Shown here: piece after piece, positions 19,115 through 28,411 of the stretch
How positions within the stretch are numbered: position 1 is the first letter of the stretch
Layout: every line of letters starts with the position of its first letter
Source: Rhodoferax sp.
Lineage (GTDB): Bacteria; Pseudomonadota; Gammaproteobacteria; Burkholderiales; Burkholderiaceae_C
Assembly (NCBI GenBank): GCA_031291305.1
Contig: JARLJH010000054.1
Location: 18,004 to 82,003, forward strand
Reading direction: 5' to 3'
Length of the DNA: 64,000 nucleotides
Program-made: the position numbers and the translations under genes
The notes under the pieces: model-generated
Seen by the model: only the letters and a program-made list of their open reading frames with translations
Told to the model about the DNA's origin: nothing
The model's database searches: none

Positions 19115-20293
19115 TCAAGAAAGCAGGGCCTGTGCAAATTCCTGGGCGTTGAAGGTTTCCAGGTCTTCAAGCTTTTCGCCAACACCAATGAAATAAACCG
19201 GTACTGGTCGCTCACGTGCGATGGCAGCCAGCACGCCCCCTTTGGCAGTACCGTCCAGCTTGGTCACGATCAGGCCAGTCAACCTCAGAATGTCGTCGAA
19301 TGCTTTGACCTGGGTGAGCGCGTTCTGGCCGGTGTTGCCATCGATGACCAGCAGAATTTCATGCGGTGGCACGCTGGCGTCGGGCTCAACGACCGCGCGG
19401 GGTGCGTCAGGCTGACCCTGGTTGGCGCCTGTGGCGGCCAATGGGCCCGTCTTTTGGATCACCCGCTTGATTTTTTTCAGCTCTTCCATCAAGTGCAGTT
19501 GTGTGGGCAAGCGCCCGGCGGTGTCGACCAGCACCACATCACGCCCACGTGCCTTGCCAGCAGTGACCGCATCAAACGATACCGCCGCCGGGTCGCCGCC
19601 ATCCTGGCTGATGATCTCCACTGTGTTGCGATCGGCCCACACGCCGAGTTGCTCACGCGCCGCTGCTCGAAATGTGTCGGCAGCGGCCAGCAGCACGGTG
19701 GCACCCTCGTTGGCCAGGTGGCGGGTGAGTTTGCCAATGGAGGTGGTTTTTCCCGCGCCGTTGACACCGGCAACCATGATGACCGTGGGTTTGAATTGGC
19801 CAATCAGCAAAGGTTTCTGCAACGGGGTGAGCAATTGGGTCAGTGACTGCACCAACAGCCCTTTGACAGCGGCCGGATCGGTGGTTTTGCTGTCCTTGAC
19901 GCGACGCTTAAGGTCGCTGAGCAAGTGTTCGGTGGCCTTGACTCCGGTGTCGGCCATCAGCAGGGCGCTTTCCAGGTCTTCGTAGAGCTGGTCGTCAATC
20001 TGCGTGCCGGTGAACACGGTGGTGATGCTGGCACCGGTTTTGCGCAGGCCGGTCTTAAGCTTGGCCAGCCAGGACACTCGCGCTGGCGGCGCTTCAGATT
20101 GCTGGCCGGGACTGGGACTATCAGCGACAGGTGTCCGGCTGGGTTGCTCCGCTGATACGGTGTCAGCCACGCGCGTGGAAGTGCCTGATCCTAATGGCGC
20201 TGTAACGTCATTCGTGGCCGGTGTGTCAGACGCAGGCGTGTCCGAAGTGGTTATAGGGGCTGAAGCGAACTTTTTTTTGAAGAAGCTGAACAT
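19115..20293 (-). CDS. ftsY: Signal recognition particle receptor FtsY
   Basis: 392 residues from ATG 20293. A basic N-terminus (MFSFFKKKFA) and an acidic, Ser/Thr/Pro-rich linker of about 70 residues come before the NG domain. G1 is GVNGAGKTTSIGKL, G3 is DTAGRLPTQ, and the G4 TKLDG is followed by GGVLAAI. It docks SRP-ribosome complexes at the membrane. The M16 peptidase gene starts 30 bp away on the other strand, so the two share a promoter region. Confidence 0.97.
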   Translation of the reverse strand: MFSFFKKKFASAPITTSDTPASDTPATNDVTAPLGSGTSTRVADTVSAEQPSRTPVADSPSPGQQSEAPPARVSWLAKLKTGLRKTGASITTVFTGTQIDDQLYEDLESALLMADTGVKATEHLLSDLKRRVKDSKTTDPAAVKGLLVQSLTQLLTPLQKPLLIGQFKPTVIMVAGVNGAGKTTSIGKLTRHLANEGATVLLAAADTFRAAAREQLGVWADRNTVEIISQDGGDPAAVSFDAVTAGKARGRDVVLVDTAGRLPTQLHLMEELKKIKRVIQKTGPLAATGANQGQPDAPRAVVEPDASVPPHEILLVIDGNTGQNALTQVKAFDDILRLTGLIVTKLDGTAKGGVLAAIARERPVPVYFIGVGEKLEDLETFNAQEFAQALLS

Positions 20294-20322
20294 TTTTCGG
20301 TTTCGTGGTATCACTGCATTCT

Positions 20323-21792
20323 ATGAAACGCCACACCACCATCGCCTCTCCTGCTTGTTTCGCCAAACGCGTTCTATGGCCAATTCTGGTGATGATTGGG
20401 TTCGCCGTCCCGGCTGATGCGCAAATCAACGCCGTGTCAGAAGCCCTTTCAGTCCGTGCCGCCGCCCTGGACGCCACTCGCGCCCAGCAATTCACCCTGG
20501 CCAACGGTATGACGCTGATCGTCAAACCAGATCGGCGCTCGCCCACTGCGGTGCAGATGTTGTGGGTGCGCGTGGGGGCCATGGACGAGGTGGACGGCAC
20601 TTCGGGCGTGGCGCATGTGTTGGAGCACATGATGTTCAAGGGCACGCCCAGCGTTCCGGCGGGTGAATTCTCACGCCGTGTGGCGGCTCTGGGTGGTCGA
20701 GACAACGCCTTCACCAGCCGCGACTACACCGGCTTTTACCAAATGGTCCCGGCGCGGCGGCTTGAAGATGTGATGCGGCTCGAATCGGACCGCTTTGCGC
20801 ATAACCAGTGGTCAGACGATGTGTTCAAAAAGGAACTCGAAGTGGTCAAGGAAGAGCGCCGACTTCGTACAGAAGATAACCCTCTGGCCCTGATGAATGA
20901 AGCGCTGAATGCTGCGGTGTTTGAAGCGTCACCGTATCGTCGCCCGATTGTTGGCTGGATGAGTGACCTGGATGCCTTGACACCGGCAGACGCGCGGGCG
21001 TTTTACCAGCGCTGGTATGTGCCTGCCAATGCGGCGGTGGTGGTGGCTGGGGACGTGGATGTTGCCAAGGTACGCGCGCTGGCCGAAAAATACTATGGCC
21101 GTTTGCCAGCGCGCCCCGTGCCTGATCGCAAGCCGCGCACGGAGCCCGTGCAGGTGGGCATCAAACGCATCGTTTTCAAGGCCGCGGCTGAGCAGGCCAA
21201 CGTCGCGCTGGCGTTCAAGGTGCCTTCCTTGCAATGGCAAGCGGGCTCGCAAGGTGACACCGACGCCCTGGCGTTGACTGTGTTGGCCGCGGTGCTGGAC
21301 GGTTACCAGGGTGCGCGGCTGGAGCGCGCGCTGACGCAGGGGCCGGACCATGTGGCCGACAATGCAGGCGCCGACAACGGCCTGTGGGGCCGGGGGCCGC
21401 AGTTGTTCATGTTGATGGGTGTGCCGACGCAGGGCAAGACGGCGGACCAGGTGGAGCAGGCTTTGCGTGCCCAGGTGCAGCGCGTGGCCACCGAGGGCAT
21501 CACCGAGGCCGAGCTGGCGCGCGTCAAAACACAGTGGGTGGCCAGCGAGGTTTACAAGCTCGATTCGCTTTTCAACCAGGCGCGCGAACTCGGCAAGCAG
21601 TGGGTGCAAGGCCTGCCGGTGGACGCTGGCGAGCAACTGGTGCAGCGTCTGCGCGCGGTCACCGCAGACCAGGTTAAGGCGGTGGCCGCCAAATATTTTG
21701 GCGACGATCAGCTCACTGTGGCGCAGCTGGTGCCCCAGCCGCTGGACAAAAACCGCCGACCCCGCGCCATGCCCGCCGGACTCCGGGACTGA
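20323..21792 (+). CDS. M16 family zinc metallopeptidase (catalytic member)
   Basis: 489 residues from ATG 20323. A signal peptide (to about residue 33, ...PADA) precedes the peptidase. The inverted zinc motif HxxEH is HVLEH, and the distal Glu lies in EVVKEERRLRTEDNP. This is the active subunit of a paired M16 system, like processing peptidase or PqqL-type proteins, in the periplasm. It is followed by a second M16 gene lacking the motif. Confidence 0.93.
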   Translation: MKRHTTIASPACFAKRVLWPILVMIGFAVPADAQINAVSEALSVRAAALDATRAQQFTLANGMTLIVKPDRRSPTAVQMLWVRVGAMDEVDGTSGVAHVLEHMMFKGTPSVPAGEFSRRVAALGGRDNAFTSRDYTGFYQMVPARRLEDVMRLESDRFAHNQWSDDVFKKELEVVKEERRLRTEDNPLALMNEALNAAVFEASPYRRPIVGWMSDLDALTPADARAFYQRWYVPANAAVVVAGDVDVAKVRALAEKYYGRLPARPVPDRKPRTEPVQVGIKRIVFKAAAEQANVALAFKVPSLQWQAGSQGDTDALALTVLAAVLDGYQGARLERALTQGPDHVADNAGADNGLWGRGPQLFMLMGVPTQGKTADQVEQALRAQVQRVATEGITEAELARVKTQWVASEVYKLDSLFNQARELGKQWVQGLPVDAGEQLVQRLRAVTADQVKAVAAKYFGDDQLTVAQLVPQPLDKNRRPRAMPAGLRD

Positions 21793-21812
21793 AACAGTTT
21801 CATAAAATATCT

Positions 21813-23189
21813 ATGAAAACTATTAAAAACATAGCTACTTATTATTTGTTGACGGGGGCTATAGGCCTATTTTTTATAAATCCTGTGTGGGCAGGTATCC
21901 CCATTGAGTACTGGACGCAAGCTACCGGTGCCCAGGTTTATCTGGTGCCAAGCCCGGCGATTCCGATGGTTGATGTGCAAATTGACTTTGATGCGGGCAG
22001 CCGTCGGGACCCGCCAGACAAGGCTGGTTTGGCGACTGTCACCGCCGGTATGGTGAGCAAAGGCTTGCGTGCCGGTGTTGGTGCGCAGGAGCCAGCGCTG
22101 GATGAAAACGCTTTGGGTGAAGCCTGGGCTGATCTGGGCGCGGGGTTCACGGCCCATGCCAGCGATGACCGCATGAGTTTCTCTTTGCGCTCGCTCACTT
22201 ACCCGGACTTGTTGGGCCGCTCGGTGCAACTGGCTGCGCGGCAACTGGCGCAACCCGCTTTTCCGACAGACATCTGGCAGCGCGAACGGGGCAGCCTGCA
22301 GTCAGCTCTCAAAGAGGCCAACACCCGTCCGGCCACCGTGGCAGGCCGTGCTTTCTCACAAGCGGTATATGGCACGCATCCCTACGGGTATGAGATGACC
22401 GAGGCCACGCTGGCAAAGATTGACGTGGCAGACATGGCCGCGATGTATCGCCAGATGATCGTGCCTTGCCGCGCCAAGGTGACCATCGTCGGCGCGGTCA
22501 ATCGCCCGCAGGCCGATGCGCTGGTGCAGCAGCTTCTGGGCAGGCTGGTTGCGGGTCAGCAAGCAGGTGCCGAGACTTGTATGCCTCTTCCACCCATAGC
22601 CGAGGTGCAACCGCTTGCCTCTGCCAGCGAGCAACACATTGCCTTCAACTCGGCGCAGGCGCATGTGCTGATTGGCCAGCCCGGTTTCAAGCGCGACGAT
22701 CCGGATTACTTTGCATTGATCGTGGGCAACTACATCCTCGGCGGCGGTGGCTTTGTGTCGCGCTTGACCGAGGAGGTTCGTGAAAAGCGTGGCTTGAGCT
22801 ACAGCGTGTCTAGCGGTTTTGCCCCAGGTTTGCATGCGGGTGCCTTTACCATTTCGCTGCAAACCCGCCCTGATCAGGCGGTAGAAGCCGTCAAGGTTGC
22901 GCGGGAGGTGCTCACCAGCTTTGTCGCCCATGGGCCGACCCCGGCTGAGTTGCAGGCCGCCAAAGACAACCTGGTGGGTGGCTTCCCGCTGCTGATTGAC
23001 AGCAATCGCAAGTTACTGGGTAACGTCGCCAACATAGCCTGGAACAACTTGTCGCTGGATTACCTTGATGGCTGGACACGGCAGGTGGAAAAAGTCACGC
23101 TGGCAGATATCAAAAGCGCATTTGCACGCAAGCTGCAGCCCGACAGGATGGTGACTGTTGTGCTGGGTGGCATGCCAGCCAGCCGTTGA
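21813..23189 (+). CDS. M16 family peptidase-like protein (non-catalytic partner)
   Basis: 458 residues. A signal peptide (about 1-28) is followed by two M16 domains, but no HxxEH is present: the equivalent region reads GLATVTAGMVSKGL. The C-terminal domain keeps the R/Y-type substrate-binding segment (REKRGLSYSVSSGF). Such inactive partners form heterodimers with a catalytic M16 protein, here the gene 20 bp upstream. The signal peptide is encoded by a copy of the dispersed repeat. Confidence 0.92.
   Translation: MKTIKNIATYYLLTGAIGLFFINPVWAGIPIEYWTQATGAQVYLVPSPAIPMVDVQIDFDAGSRRDPPDKAGLATVTAGMVSKGLRAGVGAQEPALDENALGEAWADLGAGFTAHASDDRMSFSLRSLTYPDLLGRSVQLAARQLAQPAFPTDIWQRERGSLQSALKEANTRPATVAGRAFSQAVYGTHPYGYEMTEATLAKIDVADMAAMYRQMIVPCRAKVTIVGAVNRPQADALVQQLLGRLVAGQQAGAETCMPLPPIAEVQPLASASEQHIAFNSAQAHVLIGQPGFKRDDPDYFALIVGNYILGGGGFVSRLTEEVREKRGLSYSVSSGFAPGLHAGAFTISLQTRPDQAVEAVKVAREVLTSFVAHGPTPAELQAAKDNLVGGFPLLIDSNRKLLGNVANIAWNNLSLDYLDGWTRQVEKVTLADIKSAFARKLQPDRMVTVVLGGMPASR
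21819..21874 (+). repeat. Dispersed repeat copy 4, encoding the M16 partner's signal peptide
   Basis: ACTA starts at 21819, AGCTA ends at 21837, GGGCTA ends at 21861 and a T-run ends at 21874, the same 19 and 24 base spacing as copies 1 and 3. The whole repeat lies in codons 3-21 of the peptidase partner gene. Confidence 0.75.
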
Positions 23190-23255
23190 GTGTCGGGCAG
23201 TGTCTGCAACACGGGATAACATGCCCGTACTGTTGAGCAACCGCTTACCCACCTG

Positions 23256-23876
23256 ATGAAAAAAGACCCCCCCAAGCCTTACCGCAAACCTTTGCGCCCA
23301 CGCGCCATGCAGACTCACGAGGTTCGCATCATTAGCGGCCTGTTCAAGCGCACCAAATTGGCCGTGGCCGACAAGCCCGGCCTGCGTCCCACGCCCGACA
23401 GGGTGCGTGAAACCCTGTTCAACTGGCTCGGGCAGGACTTGACAGGCTGGCGCTGTCTGGACGCCTTTGCGGGCACCGGTGCGCTGGGCTTCGAGTCTGC
23501 ATCACGCGGTGCCAAAGCGGTGCAGTTGGTCGAAAATGATCCGGCGCTGGTGGCCCAGCTCAAACGTGTCATCGAGCAGCTGAAGCTGACCGGCGTGCAG
23601 GTGCTGCGCGGCGACGGCCTGGCGGCACTCCGGCAGGCGTTGCCCGCCAGTTTGGAAGTGGTTTTTCTCGACCCGCCGTTCGACTCAGAGGTGTTCGATG
23701 CGGTCGTGCAGGCGGCGGGGCAGGCCGTGACAGTCAGCGGCTTTGTTTATCTGGAAGCTCCCACGCGCTGGACCGACGAGCGGCTGCAAGCGGCGCACTT
23801 GCAGGTGGTTCGTTATCTAAAGGCGGGTGCCGTGCATGCGCATTTATTGCAACGCAATGACGCTGCCGGGGTTTAA
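23256..23876 (+). CDS. rsmD: 16S rRNA (guanine(966)-N2)-methyltransferase RsmD
   Basis: 206 residues. The pattern RIISGLFKRTKL, then RPTPDRVRETLFNWL, the SAM site LDAFAGTGALGFESASRGA and the catalytic VFLDPPFDS (DPPF) are all those of RsmD. The first 17 residues are basic and unusual, and ATG 23307 is an alternative start. It lies 70 bp before coaD, its usual neighbour. Confidence 0.94.
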   Translation: MKKDPPKPYRKPLRPRAMQTHEVRIISGLFKRTKLAVADKPGLRPTPDRVRETLFNWLGQDLTGWRCLDAFAGTGALGFESASRGAKAVQLVENDPALVAQLKRVIEQLKLTGVQVLRGDGLAALRQALPASLEVVFLDPPFDSEVFDAVVQAAGQAVTVSGFVYLEAPTRWTDERLQAAHLQVVRYLKAGAVHAHLLQRNDAAGV

Positions 23877-23946
23877 CCGTTCTTGCAGAGCAGATACAGG
23901 GTCGCACGATAATCAGCTCTGTTGTTTGGTTTGCGAGACTTGACCC

Positions 23947-24447
23947 ATGCCCCATCATCTGACTGCTGTTTACCCCGGTACCTTTGACCCGATCACCTTA
24001 GGTCACGAAGACATCGTGCGCCGTGCGGCGCAATTGTTTGACCACGTGATCGTCGCTGTGGCCGCCGGGCATCATAAAAAGGCGTTGTTTTCAGTGGATG
24101 AACGTGTGGACATGGCTCGTCATGCCCTGTCAGACGCGCCTGGCGTGGAGGTCGTGGCGTTTCACGGCCTGCTGCGGGACTTTGTGATTGCTCGTGGTGC
24201 CAAGGCTATGGTGCGCGGCTTGCGCGCCGTTACCGACTTTGATTACGAATTCCAGTTGGCAGGTATGAACCGCACTCTGATGCCTGACGTTGAAACCATT
24301 TTCCTGGCACCGAGCGACAAATTCCAGTACATCTCCAGTACCCTGGTGCGCGAGATCGCCACCTTGGGTGGCGAGGTAGACCAGTTTGTGTCGCCCGGTG
24401 TCAACCAGCGGCTGCTTGACAAAGTGCGCAGCGCGGCCGCATCCTGA
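23947..24447 (+). CDS. coaD: Phosphopantetheine adenylyltransferase
   Basis: 166 residues, the family length. The nucleotidyl transferase motif is YPGTFDPITLGHEDIV (T/HxGH), and the C-terminal ATP site is YISSTLVREI. It transfers AMP from ATP to 4'-phosphopantetheine, the penultimate step of CoA synthesis; coaE is 9 kb away. Confidence 0.97.
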   Translation: MPHHLTAVYPGTFDPITLGHEDIVRRAAQLFDHVIVAVAAGHHKKALFSVDERVDMARHALSDAPGVEVVAFHGLLRDFVIARGAKAMVRGLRAVTDFDYEFQLAGMNRTLMPDVETIFLAPSDKFQYISSTLVREIATLGGEVDQFVSPGVNQRLLDKVRSAAAS

Positions 24448-24468
24448 CGTTTAAATCTGGAGAACCCC

Positions 24469-24924
24469 ATGAAGATACTTTTGCCTATTGATGGCTCGCC
24501 TGCTGCACTTGAAGCGGTAATGTTTGCGATTCGCTTGGCTGGTGATGGTCTGAACACCACCGTAGTGCTGGCCAATGTTCAAGAGCATGCCAGTTTGTAC
24601 GAGCTGATGGTGGCGCATGACCCGCAGGTGATCGAACAGGTGAGCGCGGCCGCGGGTGCCAACACTTTGAAGCCCGCGCAGACCTTGTTGCAGGACGCGG
24701 GCATTGCCTTCGAGAGCGAGATTGCCATTGGTGACCCGGCGCGTACCTTGGTGGATATCCTGGAAAACTATGGCTGTGATCTGGTGGTGATGGGGGCCAG
24801 AGGCACCAGCACCCTGCGCAGCGCGCTGATGGGTTCTGTTTCCAATGAATTGCTGCACGCTGCAGGTGTGCCGGTGATGATTGTCAAGAGCTCGGAAGAA
24901 CCTAACGACGAGACCGAGGGCTAA
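24469..24924 (+). CDS. Universal stress protein (UspA family)
   Basis: 151 residues with one Usp domain. It starts MKILLPIDGSPAALEAV and ends with the nucleotide-binding loop VVMGARGTSTLRSALMGSVSNELL followed by VPVMIVK. The G-2x-G-9x-G-S/T pattern suggests ATP binding. It has a GGAG ribosome site and follows coaD by 21 bp. Role in stress survival is by family only. Confidence 0.93.
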   Translation: MKILLPIDGSPAALEAVMFAIRLAGDGLNTTVVLANVQEHASLYELMVAHDPQVIEQVSAAAGANTLKPAQTLLQDAGIAFESEIAIGDPARTLVDILENYGCDLVVMGARGTSTLRSALMGSVSNELLHAAGVPVMIVKSSEEPNDETEG

Positions 24925-24975
24925 GCCCCACATTTCAATAGCGTTTTCATTCAAACGACATCACGGACAACTTGC

Positions 24976-25245
24976 ATGGCTTTGCTGATCACCGACGAAT
25001 GCATCAATTGTGATGTTTGCGAGCCTGAATGCCCGAATCAAGCGATTTTTATGGGCGCAGAGATTTACGAAATTGATCCTGGCAAGTGCACCGAATGTGT
25101 GGGCCATTTTGATGAACCGCAGTGCGTGCAGGTATGCCCGGTGAACTGTATTCCGGTCAACTCGGCGTATGTTGAAGACCACGAAACACTATGGCAAAAA
25201 TACCGGCGGCTTCAGGCACTGACAACGCAAAATCTTTCTGCATAG
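24976..25245 (+). CDS. YfhL-type 2[4Fe-4S] ferredoxin
   Basis: 89 residues. The first cluster motif is CINCDVCEPECP and the second is CTECVGHFDEPQCVQVCP, with the 8-residue insertion between second and third cysteines that marks the YfhL/Alvin group. It is a small soluble electron carrier; partner enzymes are not known. It follows the usp gene by 51 bp. Confidence 0.94.
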   Translation: MALLITDECINCDVCEPECPNQAIFMGAEIYEIDPGKCTECVGHFDEPQCVQVCPVNCIPVNSAYVEDHETLWQKYRRLQALTTQNLSA

Positions 25246-25303
25246 TGACTGGAATTGGCGTTACACCAACTGTCCATGGATATGACTGACTTGATTGGTA
25301 CGG

Positions 25304-25759
25304 TCATCCAGGCTGTCGGTCGAGTTCCGGCTTTTTGACACTTCGCTTTTTGGTGGGCTGATGAGCGGTTCCGGGTACCAAGGCGGTAAAGTCTTTTGGC
25401 TTGGTAACTTGATGTCTGGGCCGTTTGGGTTTGATGATGACGACCGTCGGCTCTGAGGCGGCGGATTTGGGCTTGTGCGCCACATGGTTCTTGGCCTCGG
25501 TGGCGCGCAGTGCAGCTTCGTTCGCAAGCCTGCTTCTTTCCATCTCTTTGGCCAACTCTGCATCACGTTGCGTGGCCGCATCCTGTTGCAGTTTCTGTTG
25601 TGGATCGCGTGAATCATCGATATTCAGCAGCTTGCCGCCAGGGCAGGGTGACTGACTGTAGGCATCGCCACATTTGTAGATATTTTCGGCTGTAGCCCGC
25701 GTCAATACTGCACTTGAAGCTATAAAAATAGAAATTATCAACGAGCACTTTTTGATCAT
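25304..25759 (-). CDS. DUF4124-like exported protein
   Basis: 151 residues. A signal peptide (about 1-24, ...RATA) is followed by ENIYKCGDAYSQSPCPGG, which resembles the DUF4124 domain with its paired cysteines. The remainder is a charged, likely helical segment (residues 50-95) and a basic, Pro-rich tail. Function unknown. Part of the signal peptide lies in a copy of the dispersed repeat. Confidence 0.75.
   Translation of the reverse strand: MIKKCSLIISIFIASSAVLTRATAENIYKCGDAYSQSPCPGGKLLNIDDSRDPQQKLQQDAATQRDAELAKEMERSRLANEAALRATEAKNHVAHKPKSAASEPTVVIIKPKRPRHQVTKPKDFTALVPGTAHQPTKKRSVKKPELDRQPG
25681..25739 (-). repeat. Dispersed repeat copy 5, in signal peptide of DUF4124-like gene
   Basis: On the minus strand AGCTT (25721-25717) is followed, 24 bases on, by GGGCTA (25698-25693). 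The upstream ACTA block is not clear, so the copy is degenerate. It lies in the codons of the signal peptide and cleavage region. Confidence 0.55.
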
Positions 25760-25801
25760 GTTGTTTCCAATTTTTTGGTTGTAGCGGTGACAGAAGTCTA
25801 T

Positions 25802-26422
25802 TCAGGAGTCAAAGTTCCCGCCAGGGGGCCGAGGAATCTTAGGCCTAGGTGGCTTGCTGGTGTGGATTAGCCTAGTAGCCTGATCCATGTCACCAGCCAG
25901 CAAGGCAGGCAGAGCTTTGAGCGCACGGTCAATCGTCTGTTCAATGGCGATGCGGTGGTCTGGAGACGGCTTTTTCAGAACCCAATGGATCACGTCTGCG
26001 CGGTTGCCAGGATGCCCGATGCCGATTTTCAGTCGCCAATATTGATCAGTACCCAGTTGGGCGTGAATGTCGCGCAGGCCATTGTGCCCAGCGTGGCTGC
26101 CACCGAGTTTGAGTTTGGCTTCGCCTGGAGGGATATCCAGGTCGTCATGCGCCACCAGCATCTCCTGCGGGCTAATTTTGAAGAAATTGACCAGCGCCGC
26201 CACCGATTTACCGCTGAGATTCATGAACGTCTGGGGTTGCAGCAACCACACGGTTTGACCAGCGACAGAGGTACGAGCCACCATCCCGTAGTAGCTTTTG
26301 TCGATGACCAAAGGTGCGTGCAAAGCCTGTGAGACCGTATCGATCCACCAGAACCCTGCGTTATGGCGGGTCTGGTCGTAGTCAGGGCCGGGGTTTCCCA
26401 GGCCAACAAAAAGTCGAATCAT
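25802..26422 (-). CDS. pth: Peptidyl-tRNA hydrolase
   Basis: 206 residues from ATG 26422; the frame continues upstream through the rplY terminator and is not coding there. Motifs are [19 protein letters not shown] with the catalytic His, MNLSGKSV, and HDDLDIPPG followed by [13 protein letters not shown]. It frees tRNA from peptidyl-tRNAs that drop off ribosomes. It follows rplY, its common partner, but a strong terminator lies between. Confidence 0.96.
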   Translation of the reverse strand: MIRLFVGLGNPGPDYDQTRHNAGFWWIDTVSQALHAPLVIDKSYYGMVARTSVAGQTVWLLQPQTFMNLSGKSVAALVNFFKISPQEMLVAHDDLDIPPGEAKLKLGGSHAGHNGLRDIHAQLGTDQYWRLKIGIGHPGNRADVIHWVLKKPSPDHRIAIEQTIDRALKALPALLAGDMDQATRLIHTSKPPRPKIPRPPGGNFDS

Positions 26423-26447
26423 GATGGGGATTATGCAAGTATTGGCC

Positions 26448-26472
26448 AAAAAAAAGCCCACCGAGGTGGGCT
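26448..26472 (-). terminator. Rho-independent terminator of rplY
   Basis: On the minus strand the stem pairs AGCCCACC (plus 26455-26462) with GGTGGGCT (26465-26472), followed by a run of seven or more T (plus-strand A run from 26448). It lies 20 bp past the rplY stop. Confidence 0.88.
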
Positions 26473-26492
26473 CTTGAGTGGTCAAGGTTGGC

Positions 26493-27158
26493 TTACTTCT
26501 TGGCCGCGGGCTTGGCGCCAGCTTTAGCAGCCGGTTTGGCTGCAGCGGCATCAGCTGCGGCAGGTGCTGCTTCCGCGGCGGGTGCTGCTTCCACGGCAGC
26601 AACCATTACCACAGACACTACGACCGGGTTTTTGTCGCTACCGTGGGTAATGGCTTTGACGCCCTTGGGCATTGGGATGTCCTGCAGGTGCAGGGAGCTG
26701 CCCTTTTTCAGACCACTCAGATCTACCTTGATGAACTCAGGCAGGTCAGCCGGGAGACACAACACGTCGATTTCACTGAATACGTGGTTAGCAATGCAAC
26801 CTTCGGACTTGATGGCGACCGACTGGTCGTCACCGACAAAGTGCAATGGCACCTTCATGTGAAGTTTGGTGGTGGCGTCAACGCGCTGGAAATCAATGTG
26901 CAACACGAGTTGTTTGAACGGGTGCACTTGCACGTCGCGCAACAAAACCTTCTGCTCTGTACCAGCGATGTCCATATCCAGAATGCTGGAGTGGAAGGCT
27001 TCCTTTTTCAGGGCGTGCCACAGGGCGTTGTGATCGATTTCGATCAGCTGGGGTGCGGTGGCTCCACCGTAGACGATACCGGGCGTGCGACCGGTGATGC
27101 GCAGACGGCGGCTCGCACCCGTACCTTGCTTGGCGCGCTCAAAAGCGACTAATTTCAT
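26493..27158 (-). CDS. rplY: 50S ribosomal protein L25 / general stress protein Ctc
   Basis: 221 residues. The N-terminal L25 domain binds 5S rRNA ([19 protein letters not shown]), and the C-terminal TL5 domain ([21 protein letters not shown]) makes it the long CTC form. The last 35 residues are Ala/Lys-rich ([19 protein letters not shown]) and of low complexity. It follows prs, with a terminator in between. Confidence 0.96.
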   Translation of the reverse strand: MKLVAFERAKQGTGASRRLRITGRTPGIVYGGATAPQLIEIDHNALWHALKKEAFHSSILDMDIAGTEQKVLLRDVQVHPFKQLVLHIDFQRVDATTKLHMKVPLHFVGDDQSVAIKSEGCIANHVFSEIDVLCLPADLPEFIKVDLSGLKKGSSLHLQDIPMPKGVKAITHGSDKNPVVVSVVMVAAVEAAPAAEAAPAAADAAAAKPAAKAGAKPAAKK

Positions 27159-27204
27159 GTTCTAACTCCTGATGGGGCCGACCGCGACCAGTGCGACCCT
27201 GTTT

Positions 27205-27238
27205 AAAAAAAGCCCGCCACCCTGAATGAGTGGGGGCC
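27205..27238 (-). terminator. Rho-independent terminator of prs
   Basis: On the minus strand GCCCCCAC pairs with GTGGCGGGC (one bulged base), followed by seven T (plus-strand A run from 27205). It lies 15-48 bp past the prs stop. Confidence 0.75.
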
Positions 27239-27252
27239 ACTTGAGATTCTGA

Positions 27253-28230
27253 TCAGAACAGGTTGTCTTGATCAGAAAACAAACTCATGACCGACTTGCC
27301 TAATGCAATCCGGTGGATGGTCTCCGCAATGAGCGGTGCCACGTTCAGTTGCCTTATTTTGGGGCAGGCCATTGCGTTGGGGCTCAGCGGAATGGTATTT
27401 GTGACCACAACTTCGTCTAGTGCTTGGCCGTTGCTGATACGGTCGATCGCCGGGCCAGAGAAGATTGGATGGGTGCAATAGGCATAAACTTTCTTGGCGC
27501 CGCGCTGTTTCAGGACTTCTGCGGCCTTTACCAGCGTACCGGCGGTGTCGATCATGTCGTCCATGATGACGCAGTTGCGGCCTTCAATCTCGCCAATCAC
27601 ATGCATGACTTCGCTGACATTGGCCTTGGGACGGCGTTTGTCGATGATGGCCAAGTCGCAGCCGAGTTGTTTGGCCAGCGCCCGTGCACGCACCACACCA
27701 CCCACATCGGGAGAGACCACAATTAAGTCGTCATAATTTTTCTGGCGCAAATCGCCCAGCAAAACGGGGGATGCGTAAATGTTGTCAACGGGAATGTCAA
27801 AGAAACCTTGAATCTGGTCGGCATGCAAATCCATGGTTAAAACGCGGGCAACACCGACAGCCTGCAGCATGTTGGCCACGACTTTGGCAGAAATCGGCAC
27901 ACGGCTGGAGCGTGGGCGGCGATCTTGTCGCGCGTAACCAAAGTAAGGAATCACCGCGCTGATACGTTCGGCAGAGGCACGTTTGAGCGCGTCCACCATG
28001 ATCAGCAATTCCATCAGGTTTTCATTGGTGGGTTGGCAGGTGCTTTGCACCACAAACACATCACGGGCGCGCACGTTTTGCTTGATTTCGACGGTGACTT
28101 CACCGTCAGAGAATCGGCCTACTTCCGCTGCACCCAGCCTAGTTTTAAGATGGTGGGCAATGTCTGCAGCCAACGAAGGGTTGGCATTGCCGGTAAAAAC
28201 CATGAATTCAGGGGGTTGATCGGCTAGCAT
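27253..28230 (-). CDS. prs: Ribose-phosphate pyrophosphokinase
   Basis: 325 residues from ATG 28230. The class I PRPP synthase pattern is present: [10 protein letters not shown] at the N-terminus, the ATP-binding [16 protein letters not shown] segment, [14 protein letters not shown], and the PRPP loop [18 protein letters not shown]. It makes PRPP from ribose 5-phosphate and ATP. A tRNA-Gln gene lies just upstream in the same direction. Confidence 0.97.
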   Translation of the reverse strand: MLADQPPEFMVFTGNANPSLAADIAHHLKTRLGAAEVGRFSDGEVTVEIKQNVRARDVFVVQSTCQPTNENLMELLIMVDALKRASAERISAVIPYFGYARQDRRPRSSRVPISAKVVANMLQAVGVARVLTMDLHADQIQGFFDIPVDNIYASPVLLGDLRQKNYDDLIVVSPDVGGVVRARALAKQLGCDLAIIDKRRPKANVSEVMHVIGEIEGRNCVIMDDMIDTAGTLVKAAEVLKQRGAKKVYAYCTHPIFSGPAIDRISNGQALDEVVVTNTIPLSPNAMACPKIRQLNVAPLIAETIHRIALGKSVMSLFSDQDNLF

Positions 28231-28293
28231 GGTGTTCCCAACTGATAAGTCGCAATTGCTTAGGCGTGCTGGCAAGCAACACGCATGGAAATT

Positions 28294-28370
28294 TGGCAGG
28301 GGAAGAAGGATTCGAACCTTCGCATGCTGGAATCAAAATCCAGTGCCTTAACCAGCTTGGCGACTCCCCT
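28294..28370 (-). tRNA. tRNA-Gln (TTG), CCA encoded
   Basis: Folds as a full cloverleaf on the minus strand: acceptor AGGGGAG with TTCCCCT, anticodon stem CTGGA/TCCAG with loop TTTTGAT (anticodon TTG), T arm GAAGG-TTCGAAT-CCTTC, then G-CCA. It sits between ispE and prs, as in many proteobacteria. Confidence 0.96.
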
Positions 28371-28411
28371 ACACGGGTGTGGCATACAAAATGACACACC
28401 GATAAACCGAT